The notes: generated from the letters alone by a model not told the origin. 21,313 nt of DNA from Echinococcus granulosus (GCF_000524195.1 NW_020170413.1:111003-132315), one strand, 5' to 3'; positions 10,336 through 20,224 are shown, counted from the first letter of the stretch. Numbers and translations are program-made.

Positions 10336-11360
10336 CTAAATTGTGCCGAAAGTACGCCATTGTAAGTGACATCGGAATCGAATAAAAAAACAAGAAAAAT
10401 GAAATTAGTAGACAAGTGATTAAAGGAAAACAAAGATAAATAAGGAGAAATAAGTTGAAGCTGTTGAAACACAACATCGTTGAGAGATGCTAGCAGAGAT
10501 TGGCTGCGTGACAGAGACGTTTATGCTTAAATAATATTTGCCATGGAGGAGGAATTAGATTGACTCCAAGGTGATGTTAACGCGTTGGTACTTCATGTAC
10601 TGTCCAATTTGAAAGTCGCCTAATCACGTTGTCTGCCTGATTTATCTTTGTCCAACAATAATTACTTCAATGAACTAGCCTGAGAACTCATATTCCTTTA
10701 TACGCAGTGAAAACTTGCAGCAATAATGTCATCGGTACCGTGGCCTATTCCACTGTCGAAAGACACTCACGTGATCTGAAAGCAAACCATTCCTTAAGCA
10801 GTTGTTGTGTGATGGATCTGCATCTGGCATTCTTTCATGTAAGGCACTGAAATAAGTACGAAGTTCTAAATTTTGTCAACCTGCCAATACACGTTATTAG
10901 ATTATGAGTTCACTTCCGTCAGTTGTTGAAACTAGGCAGACTGTGATGAGGTAGTCGGAACATGTGAATCGCTTCAGTAGAATTGGAATTGAGTCAGGCA
11001 TGCGTGAATTAAGTTTTTTGGTCAAGTGTAAATAATGAACGGGATTACGAGGAAGAAGGGCAGCCTACTTACCTCTACTTTTTTGAACCTACACAGAGTT
11101 TTGTAGATCAAGACTCCTATATCCACCCTGCCTTGTACTAAATAAGCTTGATCATGCTTCCGACTGGAACACCTGTGAGGCTGTTAGAACCACACCAGTG
11201 AGAAGTCATGACAAAGATTGCTTGAGGTAGTTGTAAAGCTAGGGCAAATGAGGGAAATGTTTTTCTGTAGTGAAAGTAAGAGTAAGCTAAGATTAAGTTG
11301 GATTGACCTCAGAGAGTCACTGTCACTGTGACCGCAGCCGTGGGGGTTTAGAAGTACCAA
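10336..11360. other. No recognisable gene
   Basis: No gene is supported. GGCTGCGTGACA at 10502-10513 repeats 12 bases also found at 9247-9258, which is near chance expectation. TGAGGTAG occurs at 10946 and 11223 without a hairpin partner. Confidence 0.5.
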
Positions 11361-11560
11361 GGGATACAAAAAAAAAGAAATTGGAAGGGTAGATCAGTGG
11401 AGGAGGTGGAAGTAAGGCGGTGTGGTATAGGACAAATTTATGTGGAAGAAAGAAAGGAAAGAAACGGGAAAAAGAAGATTAAGGGAAAATAAAATGACGT
11501 GGCATGGGGAGGAAATCCAAGAAAAAAATAAATAAAGGAGGAATGTGGTAAAGGAAATAC
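11361..11560. repeat. Purine-rich low-complexity tract
   Basis: The plus strand is strongly purine-rich. By hand count, 95 of 120 bases at 11401-11520 are A or G. It includes a run of nine A (11368-11376) and an unbroken purine run at 11444-11464. On the minus strand it is a long pyrimidine tract, as found in introns or as a mutated (GGAA)n/(GAAA)n simple repeat. I see no coding frame. Confidence 0.75.
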
Positions 11561-11599
11561 AGCATCAATTTGTGTATCAAATAGATGGAATGAGATTTA

Positions 11600-11780
11600 C
11601 TTAGACATCGCGGCCAAAGTCAGATGGAAAATGGCTAAATTGTTTATTAAAAATACCGTCAAAATTGGGACAAAAAGCGATCAGATGAGATATGCTTAGT
11701 AAAGGCGACCAAAGTTAGACAAGAATTACATTAGTAAAGAAAATACCGCTTAATATGTTCACTTAGTAAAGGAGACATTG
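11600..11780 (+). repeat. Degenerate tandem repeat, three partial copies
   Basis: Copy A starts near 11600 (CTTAG...CGGCCAAAGTCAGA), copy B near 11695 (CTTAGTAAAGGCGACCAAAG) and a truncated copy C near 11762 (CTTAGTAAAGGAGAC). AAATACCG recurs 51 bases into copy A and 46 bases into copy B, so the copies align over their length with small insertions and deletions. TTAGTAAAG occurs three times in all. This could be an old minisatellite or a local duplication. Confidence 0.4.
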
Positions 11781-12039
11781 CCTCGACTTCTGTTTCAATT
11801 TTTTTTTTACTTTTTATCGAAAATCACTTCACTTTTAACCGTCCGCTATATGCGTCTTTTAAACTAACGTCCATTGCATTACACCACCTGCCAAATTTTC
11901 CGTATGCAATAAAAGGGAGCTCAATTTATGTAAAACATTTTGTTGTTGCTGCAATTCCCTTTACCAGTATCCACTAATTCAAGTTTTTTCTGACGTTGTA
12001 ATGAGTCACAGCAGATTATACGCGAAACACCCCAAAAAT

Positions 12040-12420
12040 GAGAGAAGGCTGTGCTATAGGTGAATCTGTATATTCGACATCAGCATCGCCTGCGGCTACT
12101 GCCATATCCCGGTAGCCTTCCTACGTGGCGAAAGCACAATGGCGGAACACCCAACTGACCCCCTTCACCAACACCGAGAGTCAAGCAACCGATCAACGCA
12201 TTACAGAGGAAGCCCTAGGTGGCGCTAAGCACGGTTGGAGGACTGTGCCACGGAGTGGAAACACAATCTGTGAAGCCCGAATACTCCATCCAGTAAAACA
12301 GAGTGCTCGGTCACCACAGATCGACGTCTCGGACTAAAGAAGCACAAGCAGATCCATCTTTCTGGAAAGTTATGTAAACGGCTTCTCAAGGTAAAATAAA
12401 TGAGTTCTTTACTTACTTAC
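12040..12420. mobile_element. Possible non-autonomous retroposon ending in (TTAC)3
   Basis: A block of higher G+C stands out from AT-rich flanks. It contains a short inverted repeat, GGCTAC and GTAGCC (12094-12117), and a 70-codon open frame (12125-12337) of unknown product. It ends with AATAAA (12395-12400) and three TTAC units (12409-12420). A short tandem repeat at the 3' end is typical of some LINEs and of the SINEs they mobilise. I could not find pol III A and B boxes or a target-site duplication, and no second copy is in the window. Orientation is inferred only from the tail; it could also be a LINE 3' end. Confidence 0.3.
12409..12420 (+). repeat. (TTAC)3 microsatellite
   Basis: Three perfect TTAC units follow a TTCT at the end of the GC-richer block. 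Read with that block, they look like a retroposon tail. Confidence 0.85.
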
Positions 12421-13396
12421 ACACCAGAACGACACACAATCATTGACAGCACAGGTAACACTGCCTTGTCCAAAAAGTCATAGCAGAAGGCATTAAGTCA
12501 AACGCCTCGTCCACTCCCATCGACAAGTGAATCGACCATTATCCCTACGCTCTTCTTCAATTTCCTCAGAAACACAAATAAAGGGGTACAAAATCAAAAT
12601 TTGCAAATAAAAATCCTTGAGGGATCACATAGAATTCTCGAGACTCCATTACAGCTTGGAAAGGGAGGTCTAGTGAGCAGAAATGGAAAGAATAAAAAAT
12701 TTGGGCACTCTTGCGCTGTTCGCCATTGAAACGATGTCAGAAGATAAAATGGATCATTCTAGCATCGCTCACCACCTTCAGCACATAGTCTTCAAGCGCA
12801 TTGCGGTGGTATTAGTGATCCCACATCGACAACTCGTGATTACAATCCACTTCGGGTGAGGTACCTGCGCTCGCACCCCATTCACGCACCCCAAACTTCT
12901 GAACCTACAGAGGCAAGACAACAAGCGCGCGTTGGGGAAGCCTCATTAAAGGCGAAAAACAATGAAATCCAAGCAGAGCCATTAGCGCTAAGTCAATAAA
13001 AAGAACCATGATGCAGCAGTACCGCACGAAGTAGTAGCTAGCACACGTCGTACATGAAACAGACTCGGTCTAACACCTACCACAACCACCCGCCTTGCTT
13101 GCTGCCCAGTATGAACACTAACTCTAGCGACTGCGGCATGGATATAGAAGTTGTGAAGCAACAATGCGAATTATACGGTAACTCTGGCTGACACCTAAGA
13201 CCTCATCCTCTCTTAACAATGGGGTTGTAAGTGAGAATAAAAATCAAGGAAACGTAAAGTAGAGTCGGTGTACCCTAATTTGAAAACGAAACGCTATGAG
13301 AGAAAGTATGACACATCAAGGGCTCGTCTAGGGAACAAGATAATGAAAAACTACTAAAACTGAAGAGCATAGCACCCACTTATCATTCCTTTTTCC
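12421..13396. other. No recognisable gene
   Basis: This stretch is rich in A and C on the plus strand, with frequent stops. A local direct repeat, GCACCCC, occurs twice near 12874-12893. I see no coding motif and no RNA gene. Confidence 0.5.
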
Positions 13397-13942
13397 TTAA
13401 GAGAAAAAAAAACTTAGAGACTCAAGACAAAGAATGAAAAGGGAGATGTTTCTTCCCATGACGCAGCATGAAAAAGAATGGACAAGAGAATGTGAGGCTA
13501 TATGGAATAAGATTGCCGAATTTAAGACTTTAGAAGCTGGAAAGAAATAAGAACGCGTACATACTGATGAATTACGCTCTAATGAAAAGAGCACCGAAAT
13601 TTCGTTAAAGTTAGTCTTCAATTTCCTTTGCCGCAATGTGAGAAATGACAGCTGGGCCAAAGGGGTTAGACCATATAATTCTGAGTAACAAGTTCCACGG
13701 CTACCATGTACCGCATTTTCAAGTGTTATACAATAAATTTGACGAAAAGTTTTCGTAAAATATGGGCCCAAATTATATGCGTCACATTGAACAGGTAAAC
13801 TAGGATCACAGTAGTTGGGATATAAAAAGTGGGGCAAACAAATAAAGGTCATTGCACCGATGGAAAGGCACAAGTTCATGCTGCAAAACCCTTCACAATT
13901 CACAACGAGCCGTACCGAAAACTGCATAAACTTCTTGCACAC
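13397..13942 (-). pseudogene. Longest open frame; RNase H-like Ty3/gypsy remnant
   Basis: This is the longest open frame in the window, 181 codons from a GTG and about 188 from the previous stop. Part of it resembles the Ty3/gypsy connection and RNase H start. CEGFCSMNLCL fits the pattern CxxAFxxLKxxL. About 15 residues later, LYPNYCDPSLPVQCDAYNLG fits the pattern LxxPDFxxPFxLQxDASNxG, with Y in place of the serine of DAS. VHGSRGTCYSE may then be the AYASRxLxxxxxxYS block. The GIGAVL motif and the later TDH and ADALSR motifs are lacking. The rest is hydrophobic or cysteine-rich and unrecognised. T-rich DNA makes long frames more likely, so a chance frame remains possible. Confidence 0.35.
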
Positions 13943-14789
13943 CCTATGGATAACAAGATTTTTTTACCAATTATTACGAAGACCTTTACTAACCAACTAT
14001 AGGCAATAGGTTCCCAAATGAAAATAAAACACCTTTTTGCTTCCAAAATGGTAAAAAGCTGTTAAAAACAATAATAGTAAACAGCGATTAATAACCTTCC
14101 AGTAGACACTAAATCAAGCTAAAAAGCGGAAAGCTTCCACCACTAACGACAATTAGGACCAAAGAGAAGGAGACGTAGATCAGTTTACCCCTCAACAATG
14201 CTATCGCGGTCACGTAAAAATTAAAAGGCAAAGCAGAAACCAAAATTATGACTGCCGTGGGATTGACATGCACCAAGCATACAATGACCATGATGAAGTG
14301 ATAGGAAGCAATCAAAAGTCACCGCTAAATGTAAGACACATAGATGTTCTGATGTCTTCAACCGGAGAAAACTTGCAACCACGATGGGATTGGAAACATC
14401 GCCTGTCTAATTGGAAGGCAGATATTTGCATTAGTGGAGAAAAACAATTTGAAGTAAGAATACTAAGCGAAAGGTCTTCAAGAAGAAGGAAGAGGTGAAT
14501 AGCCCAACACTGATAAACAATTGTATGTATGGCTTCCAGGAGTCGTAATATACCAAAGTGGCACCAAAGGATATGGTACTTACAAATGTACAAAGGGACT
14601 GGGCTATTGGCATAGACGAAAGTCATCCTGCAGAACAGAAATACTATTTGCACGGACTAAAGCCATCGCGCAGCTAAGCCAAGTACCAAATTACTACACA
14701 ACGAATCGACGACTTTTTTTAAGAATTTCGACCACAAAAATTCTCTTGTGAAGATGAATCAACTTACTTGACTATACGGTGAGAGGCAA
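13943..14789. other. Open frames upstream of the LINE-like remnant, unrecognised
   Basis: Plus frames at 14268-14498 (76 codons from ATG, ending RSSRRRKR) and 14521-14751 lie directly upstream of the RT-like frame. In a LINE this would be the stretch between endonuclease and RT. I see none of the endonuclease motifs (GDFN, SDH). Minus frames over the same bases (14312-14653) look like shadows. Confidence 0.3.
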
Positions 14790-15017
14790 ATGCGAAATGT
14801 GAAAACCCCAATACTCTACCAATGGTCTGTAGAGAGACTGATCTTTACCTTTGCCAAGCTTACGACAATAAGAGACCCCACGCCTCTCTCTGATTTGAGG
14901 CCCCTACAAATCGCCCTTTATTCAAAGCATAGTAGATTTTGCGTGGAAATTAAAATGCATCATGTAGTCCAAAAGCCCAATGCCAAAGGAAAATGGTCGA
15001 CAGTAACTGAACCGTAG
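14790..15017 (+). pseudogene. Degenerate non-LTR (LINE) reverse transcriptase fragment
   Basis: A 75-codon plus frame. PTPLSDLRPLQIAL (residues 30-43, with the DLRP codons at 14892-14903) resembles the conserved region of LINE reverse transcriptases that reads PxxxSDxRPISL. A tryptophan (residue 12, bases 14823-14825) and a lysine (residue 23) lie upstream where the family has WKxxxxxPIPK. The W to D spacing is 23 residues, in the usual range. After the motif, SKHSRFCVEI sits where the family has SKxxExxV. No catalytic FADD box follows on the plus strand, where stops become frequent. This is therefore a 5' piece of the RT domain only. The family within LINEs cannot be told. Confidence 0.45.
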
Positions 15018-16640
15018 GCATTATTTCTCATTCGTTCATTGGGAAACGAGCTTCGGCATCAGTTAGGCAAAAAAATGGGACAAGAACAACTCTAGGATTT
15101 CAATCACTCTCAAACGAAAGACTAGACATAGGCATTAGGTGAGTTAAACCTCGTGGAAAACGGGAGTCTCTGACCTACTTGCCCAATAAACGATAAGCTG
15201 CGGATAGAACAAATCTGAAAGATGAAGAAAACTGCACAAAGGGCCTGATTAACACTCCGAATATAGCAGAGCATTTTAAGTAGAAAAGAGAAACAGTCGA
15301 ATAAAGACAGAAGCACTGACACACAGGCCCAATGCAGGAAAGCTACGCAGCAAGCAGTCACCTCAACTTCAAAACAACAGGCTACAGTTAAGAAGGACAA
15401 GTGTCGTTTTCATCAAAATACGAATTGAAATACCGAATCGAAAAATAAAATAACATAAGAGAATAAATGACTGCCGGAAATAAACTGCACGGTACAGAAT
15501 AATTGTAGCCAGGCATAAAAAATAGGAAACGTACATTAGGATCGTTTGGCTCTTCAACTATCTCCGTACTCTACTTAGTGGATATTGTTCAATCAAGCCA
15601 AAAACACTCATCACTTTCTGAGGATACAGAAAAGGATAAAAAACTGCATCGTTCACAAAGCAAATATGCAAATATCAATGCAAACGAAAGCTCACCTCCA
15701 AACAGATCCAGCAATTGAGTGTGGTTCAAAATGACCACAATCCTATCCTTCAAAGTGGTTCGAATAATTGCCAGCAGACAATCAAGCACTTGAAATTTGT
15801 CTTAAGGAAAAGAGAGGAAGTAGGCACTGTCAGGACGAGGACATCCACCTGACATTTCCAACTGAGCCAGTCGACAGGAAGTCCCAACACCTGGAATAGA
15901 CACCAGGAAAGAAGAATGCCTTCGGAACTGTCAGAACTGAAGCGCATCCTGTCAGACACTAGGTAGGGATCTCGAGAAATAAAAATAAATAATTAGGTTG
16001 GGGGAGGAAACATGCACCTTACGAAGCTAATTCTTTTTATCAACGCCATTCATCCGTCCATCCAGCCCTCACGCTACGGTACATCATCTGCAAGTTCCTT
16101 CTATATTTACAACAAATATCCATAAACGCTTAAGAAGTCACCGTACTTTCGAATCGGACTGGCAAAAATGCATTTGACTTTCAGAACTATTTTATCCGTC
16201 TTTTCATTGTCAACGAAATTGGGTAACTACTACGGTTTCATGACATTTAGCTGCTACGCAACCAAACAACTTTCCAACTCTCTAAGGTCTGCAGAGAACC
16301 GCAACTAAGAGGAAAAGACTTGTCCTTTGCTGATTTAGTGGCCCGACAAAGGGTGACTGAAGGAATGTTGAATCCACACCAGTGTTGAATTCCGCCGTAA
16401 ACATCAGTTTTGCACAATGACCAATGATAGGGTCAAAGCAGATTTAGACGAATCACATTTGTCCTTCAAAACTGACTAACATTAGTAGGTTGACACTTCA
16501 GCTCGGTGTGTTTTAGCCAACTTCGTCCGCAAAAAGAGGATTAACGTACGAAATGGACTTACTACAAAACACCGGTCAGCTTTTAGTACCACGGCGAAAA
16601 TGGAGGGAAGAATGAAGGAAAGACAGGAGGTGACGCTAAA
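15018..16640. other. Strongly A-rich stretch, no supported gene
   Basis: By hand count, 15181-15480 has 134 A against 49 T on the plus strand. Minus frames here (15122-15400, 15369-15557, 15589-15959) are hydrophobic, as expected from T-rich sequence, and carry no motif. This would fit intron sequence of a minus-strand transcript, but that is only an inference. Confidence 0.45.
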
Positions 16641-16649
16641 AAATCGTCA

Positions 16650-16931
16650 TCAAATCCATAGTATACGCACAGGCATCGCTCTGTCTGAAGTAATTTTAGC
16701 AATATTAATCTTCGTTGCCAAGAGACTAATTACAACCCACTGAGAGACTTGCCAATCAAAGCAAAAAATTTGACCACACCTGGGGCACTGGAAAAGATAC
16801 CATAGAACTATACTCAATTCTGTTGCAAAATTAAGAACACAGACACCTTCTAAATCTGCAAATACAACAATCATAATAGTGGCATTAAAACATACACTAC
16901 AAATTCCAGAGACCCCCTGCACATCTATCAT
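16650..16931 (-). other. Minus open frame with C-x2-C motifs, unrecognised
   Basis: A 93-codon frame from an ATG. It contains CSVC and, 34 residues later, FQCPRCGQIFCFD, a zinc-knuckle-like motif. A good acceptor-like CTTTTCCAG stands directly before the second C-x2-C. I considered the C-terminal zinc domain of TFIIH p44, but the following cysteines are missing. In the next minus frame, CVYYGFDDDFLAS (DDD at 16643-16651) recalls an RT palm box with two extra residues. None of these is strong. Confidence 0.15.
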
Positions 16932-17026
16932 AAAGCGACCTTCAAAATCGTATGCTTTATAGGCTTCATAAATAAGTCAGATGTGATAGAAGAAATAAAC
17001 AAGACAAACTGCTGCCGCAATGAATG

Positions 17027-17466
17027 TCATAGTGACATCAAATTGCCGCAGCAGGAGGTGGAGGGATATGGAAGGCCTGGCAACTCACTTTCTCTTTTTA
17101 CTGTTGAGGTTATAGCAGTTGCCGATCGCCGCCATCGTTGAGGTGTTACTGTTGTTGAAGGGGATTCAGCGCGGCGTTGGCGTTCCAAACCACTGCAGCT
17201 GCACTGGTAGCACGACCACGGTGCACTTTGCAACAGCAGAATAGGGTGCAGGTGGCGCCAACTCTCGGAATTGGGTTTAAACCCGTGAGGGGACAGTAGT
17301 GGTCAATGGTGTCATTGGTGTTAGTAGTGGTAACAGCAAGAGCAGCTTCGTCACCTTTCTTGCCGTCACATCTCATTGGATTCTCTTCGTCGCTGTTTGC
17401 GGAAGCATATCCCATTGATAGTCTCGTAGGCTTGCACCAAGTTCACCGATATTCGCTTATGGCTTT
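17027..17466 (-). other. Exon-like GC-richer island on the minus strand
   Basis: The stretch has clearly more G+C and more CAN/ACN codons than its flanks. It begins after an acceptor-like TTTAG (17467-17469) and contains donor-like sites AAAG|GTGACG (17349-17354) and AAA|GTGAGT (17083-17088). Two long minus frames overlap: an ATG frame of 89 codons (17146-17415) and a frame of 68 or more codons (17027-17233). I recognise no domain. Mutated trinucleotide repeats (GTT/GGT on the plus strand) occur within it. This may be one or two exons of an unknown gene, or simply an imperfect repeat. Confidence 0.25.
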
Positions 17467-18592
17467 CTAAACCATAAATTCGACAAGAAAGTGTGTCTCT
17501 CTCATGGAGCATTATCTCATAAGCATGAAGGCATTACCGAACAACACCAACTACAAATCGCGCCCTTGCCATCACTTCACACGTTACCTAGTCGAGAATG
17601 GATTAGAATTCATGAGCTGCTGTCACGTCCTTTGTGCTGCAATCGGTTCAATGTACACATCGTAGGCAACAACTTGCTTTTGCCTTCTATCCTCAAGTCT
17701 TTGCACAATTATTGCATAGTCAAAGCTGCATTATCCAGGTTGTCATAGTATCTGCGACGGTGGTGGACTACCACCTGCTGAGGAAACACGTAGCACTCTA
17801 ACTATTCACGGATTTCTACACCACTAACTAGAAGTTCAGTCCTCGGTTTTGTGTTAGCATTTCCATAGTGAAACATGTAAAGTAGGAACTCAGCAACCAC
17901 TTTATCGTAGATTCAGCTTCGACGGCACCTGCTGCTTGAGGTAGACCCCTACGCAAAGGTATGGCTACACGGACATCTGAAACTCTTTACTTAAAACGGT
18001 GTATCCGACAGCAACTCATGAACCACAATTCATTCTTACCTGAGCAATGCAAGAGGCAATGGCAAGGCGACAGTCTCAATTAGCGTTGATGGACAACACC
18101 CCCATGTTTGCCGGATAACGCTCCGCTAGGAACAAAAGCATTCTTGCCTAATTTCAGGTCCGGAGTGTAATTAGCACCAAGTAGGATTCAGCGCTCAATA
18201 GGATTTCACTCGTAACGAGCATAACCCCCACTACCAAAATCCCCACGACAAACCCGCCGAAGTACCCGCATTAAAGGGACAAAACAGTAAGGCGGCTAAT
18301 AGCCCTTAAGATGACAAGTTCAGTTGCTTAACTTAAAGGCCAGTTCGATGTTGTGTAAATGCAATGAATTCCTTCAGTGGAACAATAATTCTTGTGTTGC
18401 TTAATAACATCTTTACGATATTAAAATAAACGGTGAATAATTAGCCATCGTGCTTATACTGCTAAAATACAAAGGTAGATGCAAAAAAATAAATGGATGA
18501 TTAACCCTAATCAGCATTTTAAGTATGCTTTCGTAAAAAAATGTGACTTATTTAGGCGCTTTGCTGCTACTTCTCTTTTTAAACTCTCATCT
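17467..18592. other. No recognisable gene
   Basis: A plus frame of 85 codons (17491-17748) is unrecognised. A hairpin, GGTGGT-GGACT-ACCACC, lies at 17759-17775. A short minus frame at 18154-18270 would encode a glycine-rich hydrophobic segment (38 residues), too short to interpret. The part around 17880-18300 is less AT-rich than average. Confidence 0.45.
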
Positions 18593-18778
18593 TCATGAAC
18601 CATACCAATATTGACTTTCAAGGTTATCGCTTGTGCGTACGATTAGTTGGTCCACTGACTCATCTCCTCGTGTGGCAATGGATTTTCTCAATTCTAGATC
18701 GCCGATATTGTCACTAAGCATGCATGACCAAGTTATCTTAAGACCACCTTCTTTCCTTACGCGGCTAAATTGAGCCAT
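18593..18778 (-). other. Small ATG open frame, possible first exon
   Basis: This 61-codon minus frame starts at an ATG in a favourable context (GTGCCATGG). It encodes a balanced, hydrophilic product beginning MAQFSRVRKEGG. A donor-like TTG|GTATGG (intron side starting at 18605) lies just before the stop. No domain is recognised, so it could be a chance frame. If it is an exon, the gene would run leftward through the exon-like stretches at 17.0-17.5 kb, but a simple join to the acceptor at 17467 would create a stop codon. Confidence 0.2.
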
Positions 18779-18908
18779 GGCACAGTCCCTTTTGTGTATG
18801 TATTTTTGATGTTTTATGGTAATTTCATACAGTTTGAAGTCTAATTTTGTTCGTTTTTTTGTTCAGGATTAGGATGCCTGTCAATATGTTCATATTTCCA
18901 GAACGTGG

Positions 18909-19199
18909 GTGAACTTACGAAACATAAGTAACTTGCATTCGCTTAGCTGGGTGGTTCTGAACTGCACTAACACAAATACACCTTCAGCGAGAATTTGTCT
19001 ACCTTCCTTTCGGAATCAGAACCCCGCTAATGCTGACATGCCCCTTCTGGAGTGTGTGGGACTCCTTATCAAAGTCGTGTCCTCTCTCAGCAGCATTCAG
19101 CGTTGGGAGTTGGTTATTCTTGTCGTAGAACACACGGACGCAGCGAATGCTTTTGATGCAGGAATTGCTGATCCAGTTCTCATTTTGTTTTTGATTTAA
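18909..19199 (+). pseudogene. Degenerate Ty3/gypsy reverse transcriptase fingers
   Basis: The frame encodes 96 residues. ARICLPSFRNQN (residues 27-38) resembles the WRxCVDYRxLN block. DMPLLECVGLLIKV follows where the family has DxYPLPxIDxLLDxL, then SSIQRWELVILVVEHTD and NAF, parallel to FSxIDLxxGYxQIxVxxxD and KTAF. The order and spacing are good (each interval is short by about two residues). The first catalytic aspartate of SKIDL is Q here, so the enzyme is dead. In intact pol the palm follows about 25 residues later. Here a palm-like remnant occurs on the same strand about 0.65 kb away. Confidence 0.45.
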
Positions 19200-19729
19200 T
19201 TAAACTGGGTATTGGGATTACCGACCGACCTACGTAAGTGCTTCTTTCCTTTCCTGATTTTAGTCCTAATTGGGGTTGTATTGGTGAGTAACGGCTTCCA
19301 TGCTCCTCATTACAACTAATCGTTTGTCACGTCTCATATGTGCCATACATTTCTTAACTACTCACGATAACGGGGGATGTACCATACTGTGCTATGGAGA
19401 AACGAAGTTTATGAATAAAACAATAAAATTTGTGAAGAATAATTGTGTTCTCGAGTTTTAGGCGAAATGGAACCGGTTTGAACAATCAACCTTAATTAAT
19501 GTGATTATTGAAGCAGTGCTATGACTGGGCTTTTCCTTTCGGACAAGCCTGTGCCATGAGTGTATAAAATTGTGCGTATTGGGCTACTATTTAAAGTGTT
19601 GCCTTTGGTTTCCATTGTTATGGATTTACTAGAAATGATGTCCTGTTCGCTAAATCAGTCTTTTATTTGACCTCTTTACCACGAGTGGCTTGTCAAACTT
19701 ACGCAGGCAAATGGTCTTAAGTTCATCCA
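19200..19729. other. Spacer between RT fingers and palm remnants, no gene
   Basis: This 530 base stretch has stops in all plus frames and no motif. If the two flanking RT pieces are one copy, it is an insertion. I could not identify terminal repeats or a target-site duplication at its ends. Confidence 0.4.
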
Positions 19730-20041
19730 GTGGGACGTTTTGAGTCCTACCCTGCAACATGTAAATCTGGCCCCACAGCTACTAAGTTGTCCTTTTGTTG
19801 CTATGCTACGGATTTTCATAACCTGTTGCCTCCTGCAACATTTCAGGACAGTTTCGCATTAGCTTTGATTCTATACAAGGGGTTATTTTCCATAATCTTA
19901 GGAAATGCATCTTTAGCCTTTCATACCAAAGTATCTCAACTCGAGTTTGAAAGGTTCTACGTAAAGAATTCTTGGGCCATGTTCTTAACATCGGCGAGTG
20001 AATCGACAAGCTACTGGTCTAATCTGGAGGCAAAAGTATGA
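19730..20041 (+). pseudogene. Possible Ty3/gypsy reverse transcriptase palm
   Basis: The plus frame encodes 103 residues. FHNLLPPATFQ (residues 29-39, with PATFQ at 19832-19846) resembles the MPFGLxNAPATFQ block. Further on, FHTKVSQLEFERF and YVKN fit the pattern HLxHLxxVFERLxxxxLKxN. The YxDD box should lie between them, but the position reads LYKGLFS, so the catalytic aspartates are gone and about six residues are missing. A minus frame is open over much of the same region (19806-20009), and another, unrecognised, covers 19985-20209. The PATFQ match is the main support. Confidence 0.35.
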
Positions 20042-20224
20042 TGATTGTAGAGGTGCAGTCGGAATAATGTGCGATGGTGCCTTTTGGCAATCGACTGTCT
20101 TCCTGAATCCGTCCTTTAAGTGCGTCGTCAATTTCGATTGTAAAGTTTGTTCCACATTGGCTAGACTGGATCGCCATTCCTGCCACTGCGTTTTAAAGCT
20201 TGACTGCCTCTAAGTTGGTTCTTA

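Noticed and set aside
10940..11240. let-7-like seeds TGAGGTAGT at about 10946 and 11223 (and TGAGGTAG near 17937)
   Set aside because: Similarity stops after eight or nine bases and no complementary arm for a precursor hairpin lies within reach.
13561..13615. Hammerhead-like CTGATGA...GAAA
   Set aside because: Stem II would be only three A/T pairs and no stem III plus cleavage site fits the core.
16740..16800. TFIIH p44 zinc domain from FQCPRCGQIFCFD on the minus strand
   Set aside because: The following cysteines and histidine of that domain are absent and no other p44 block is nearby.
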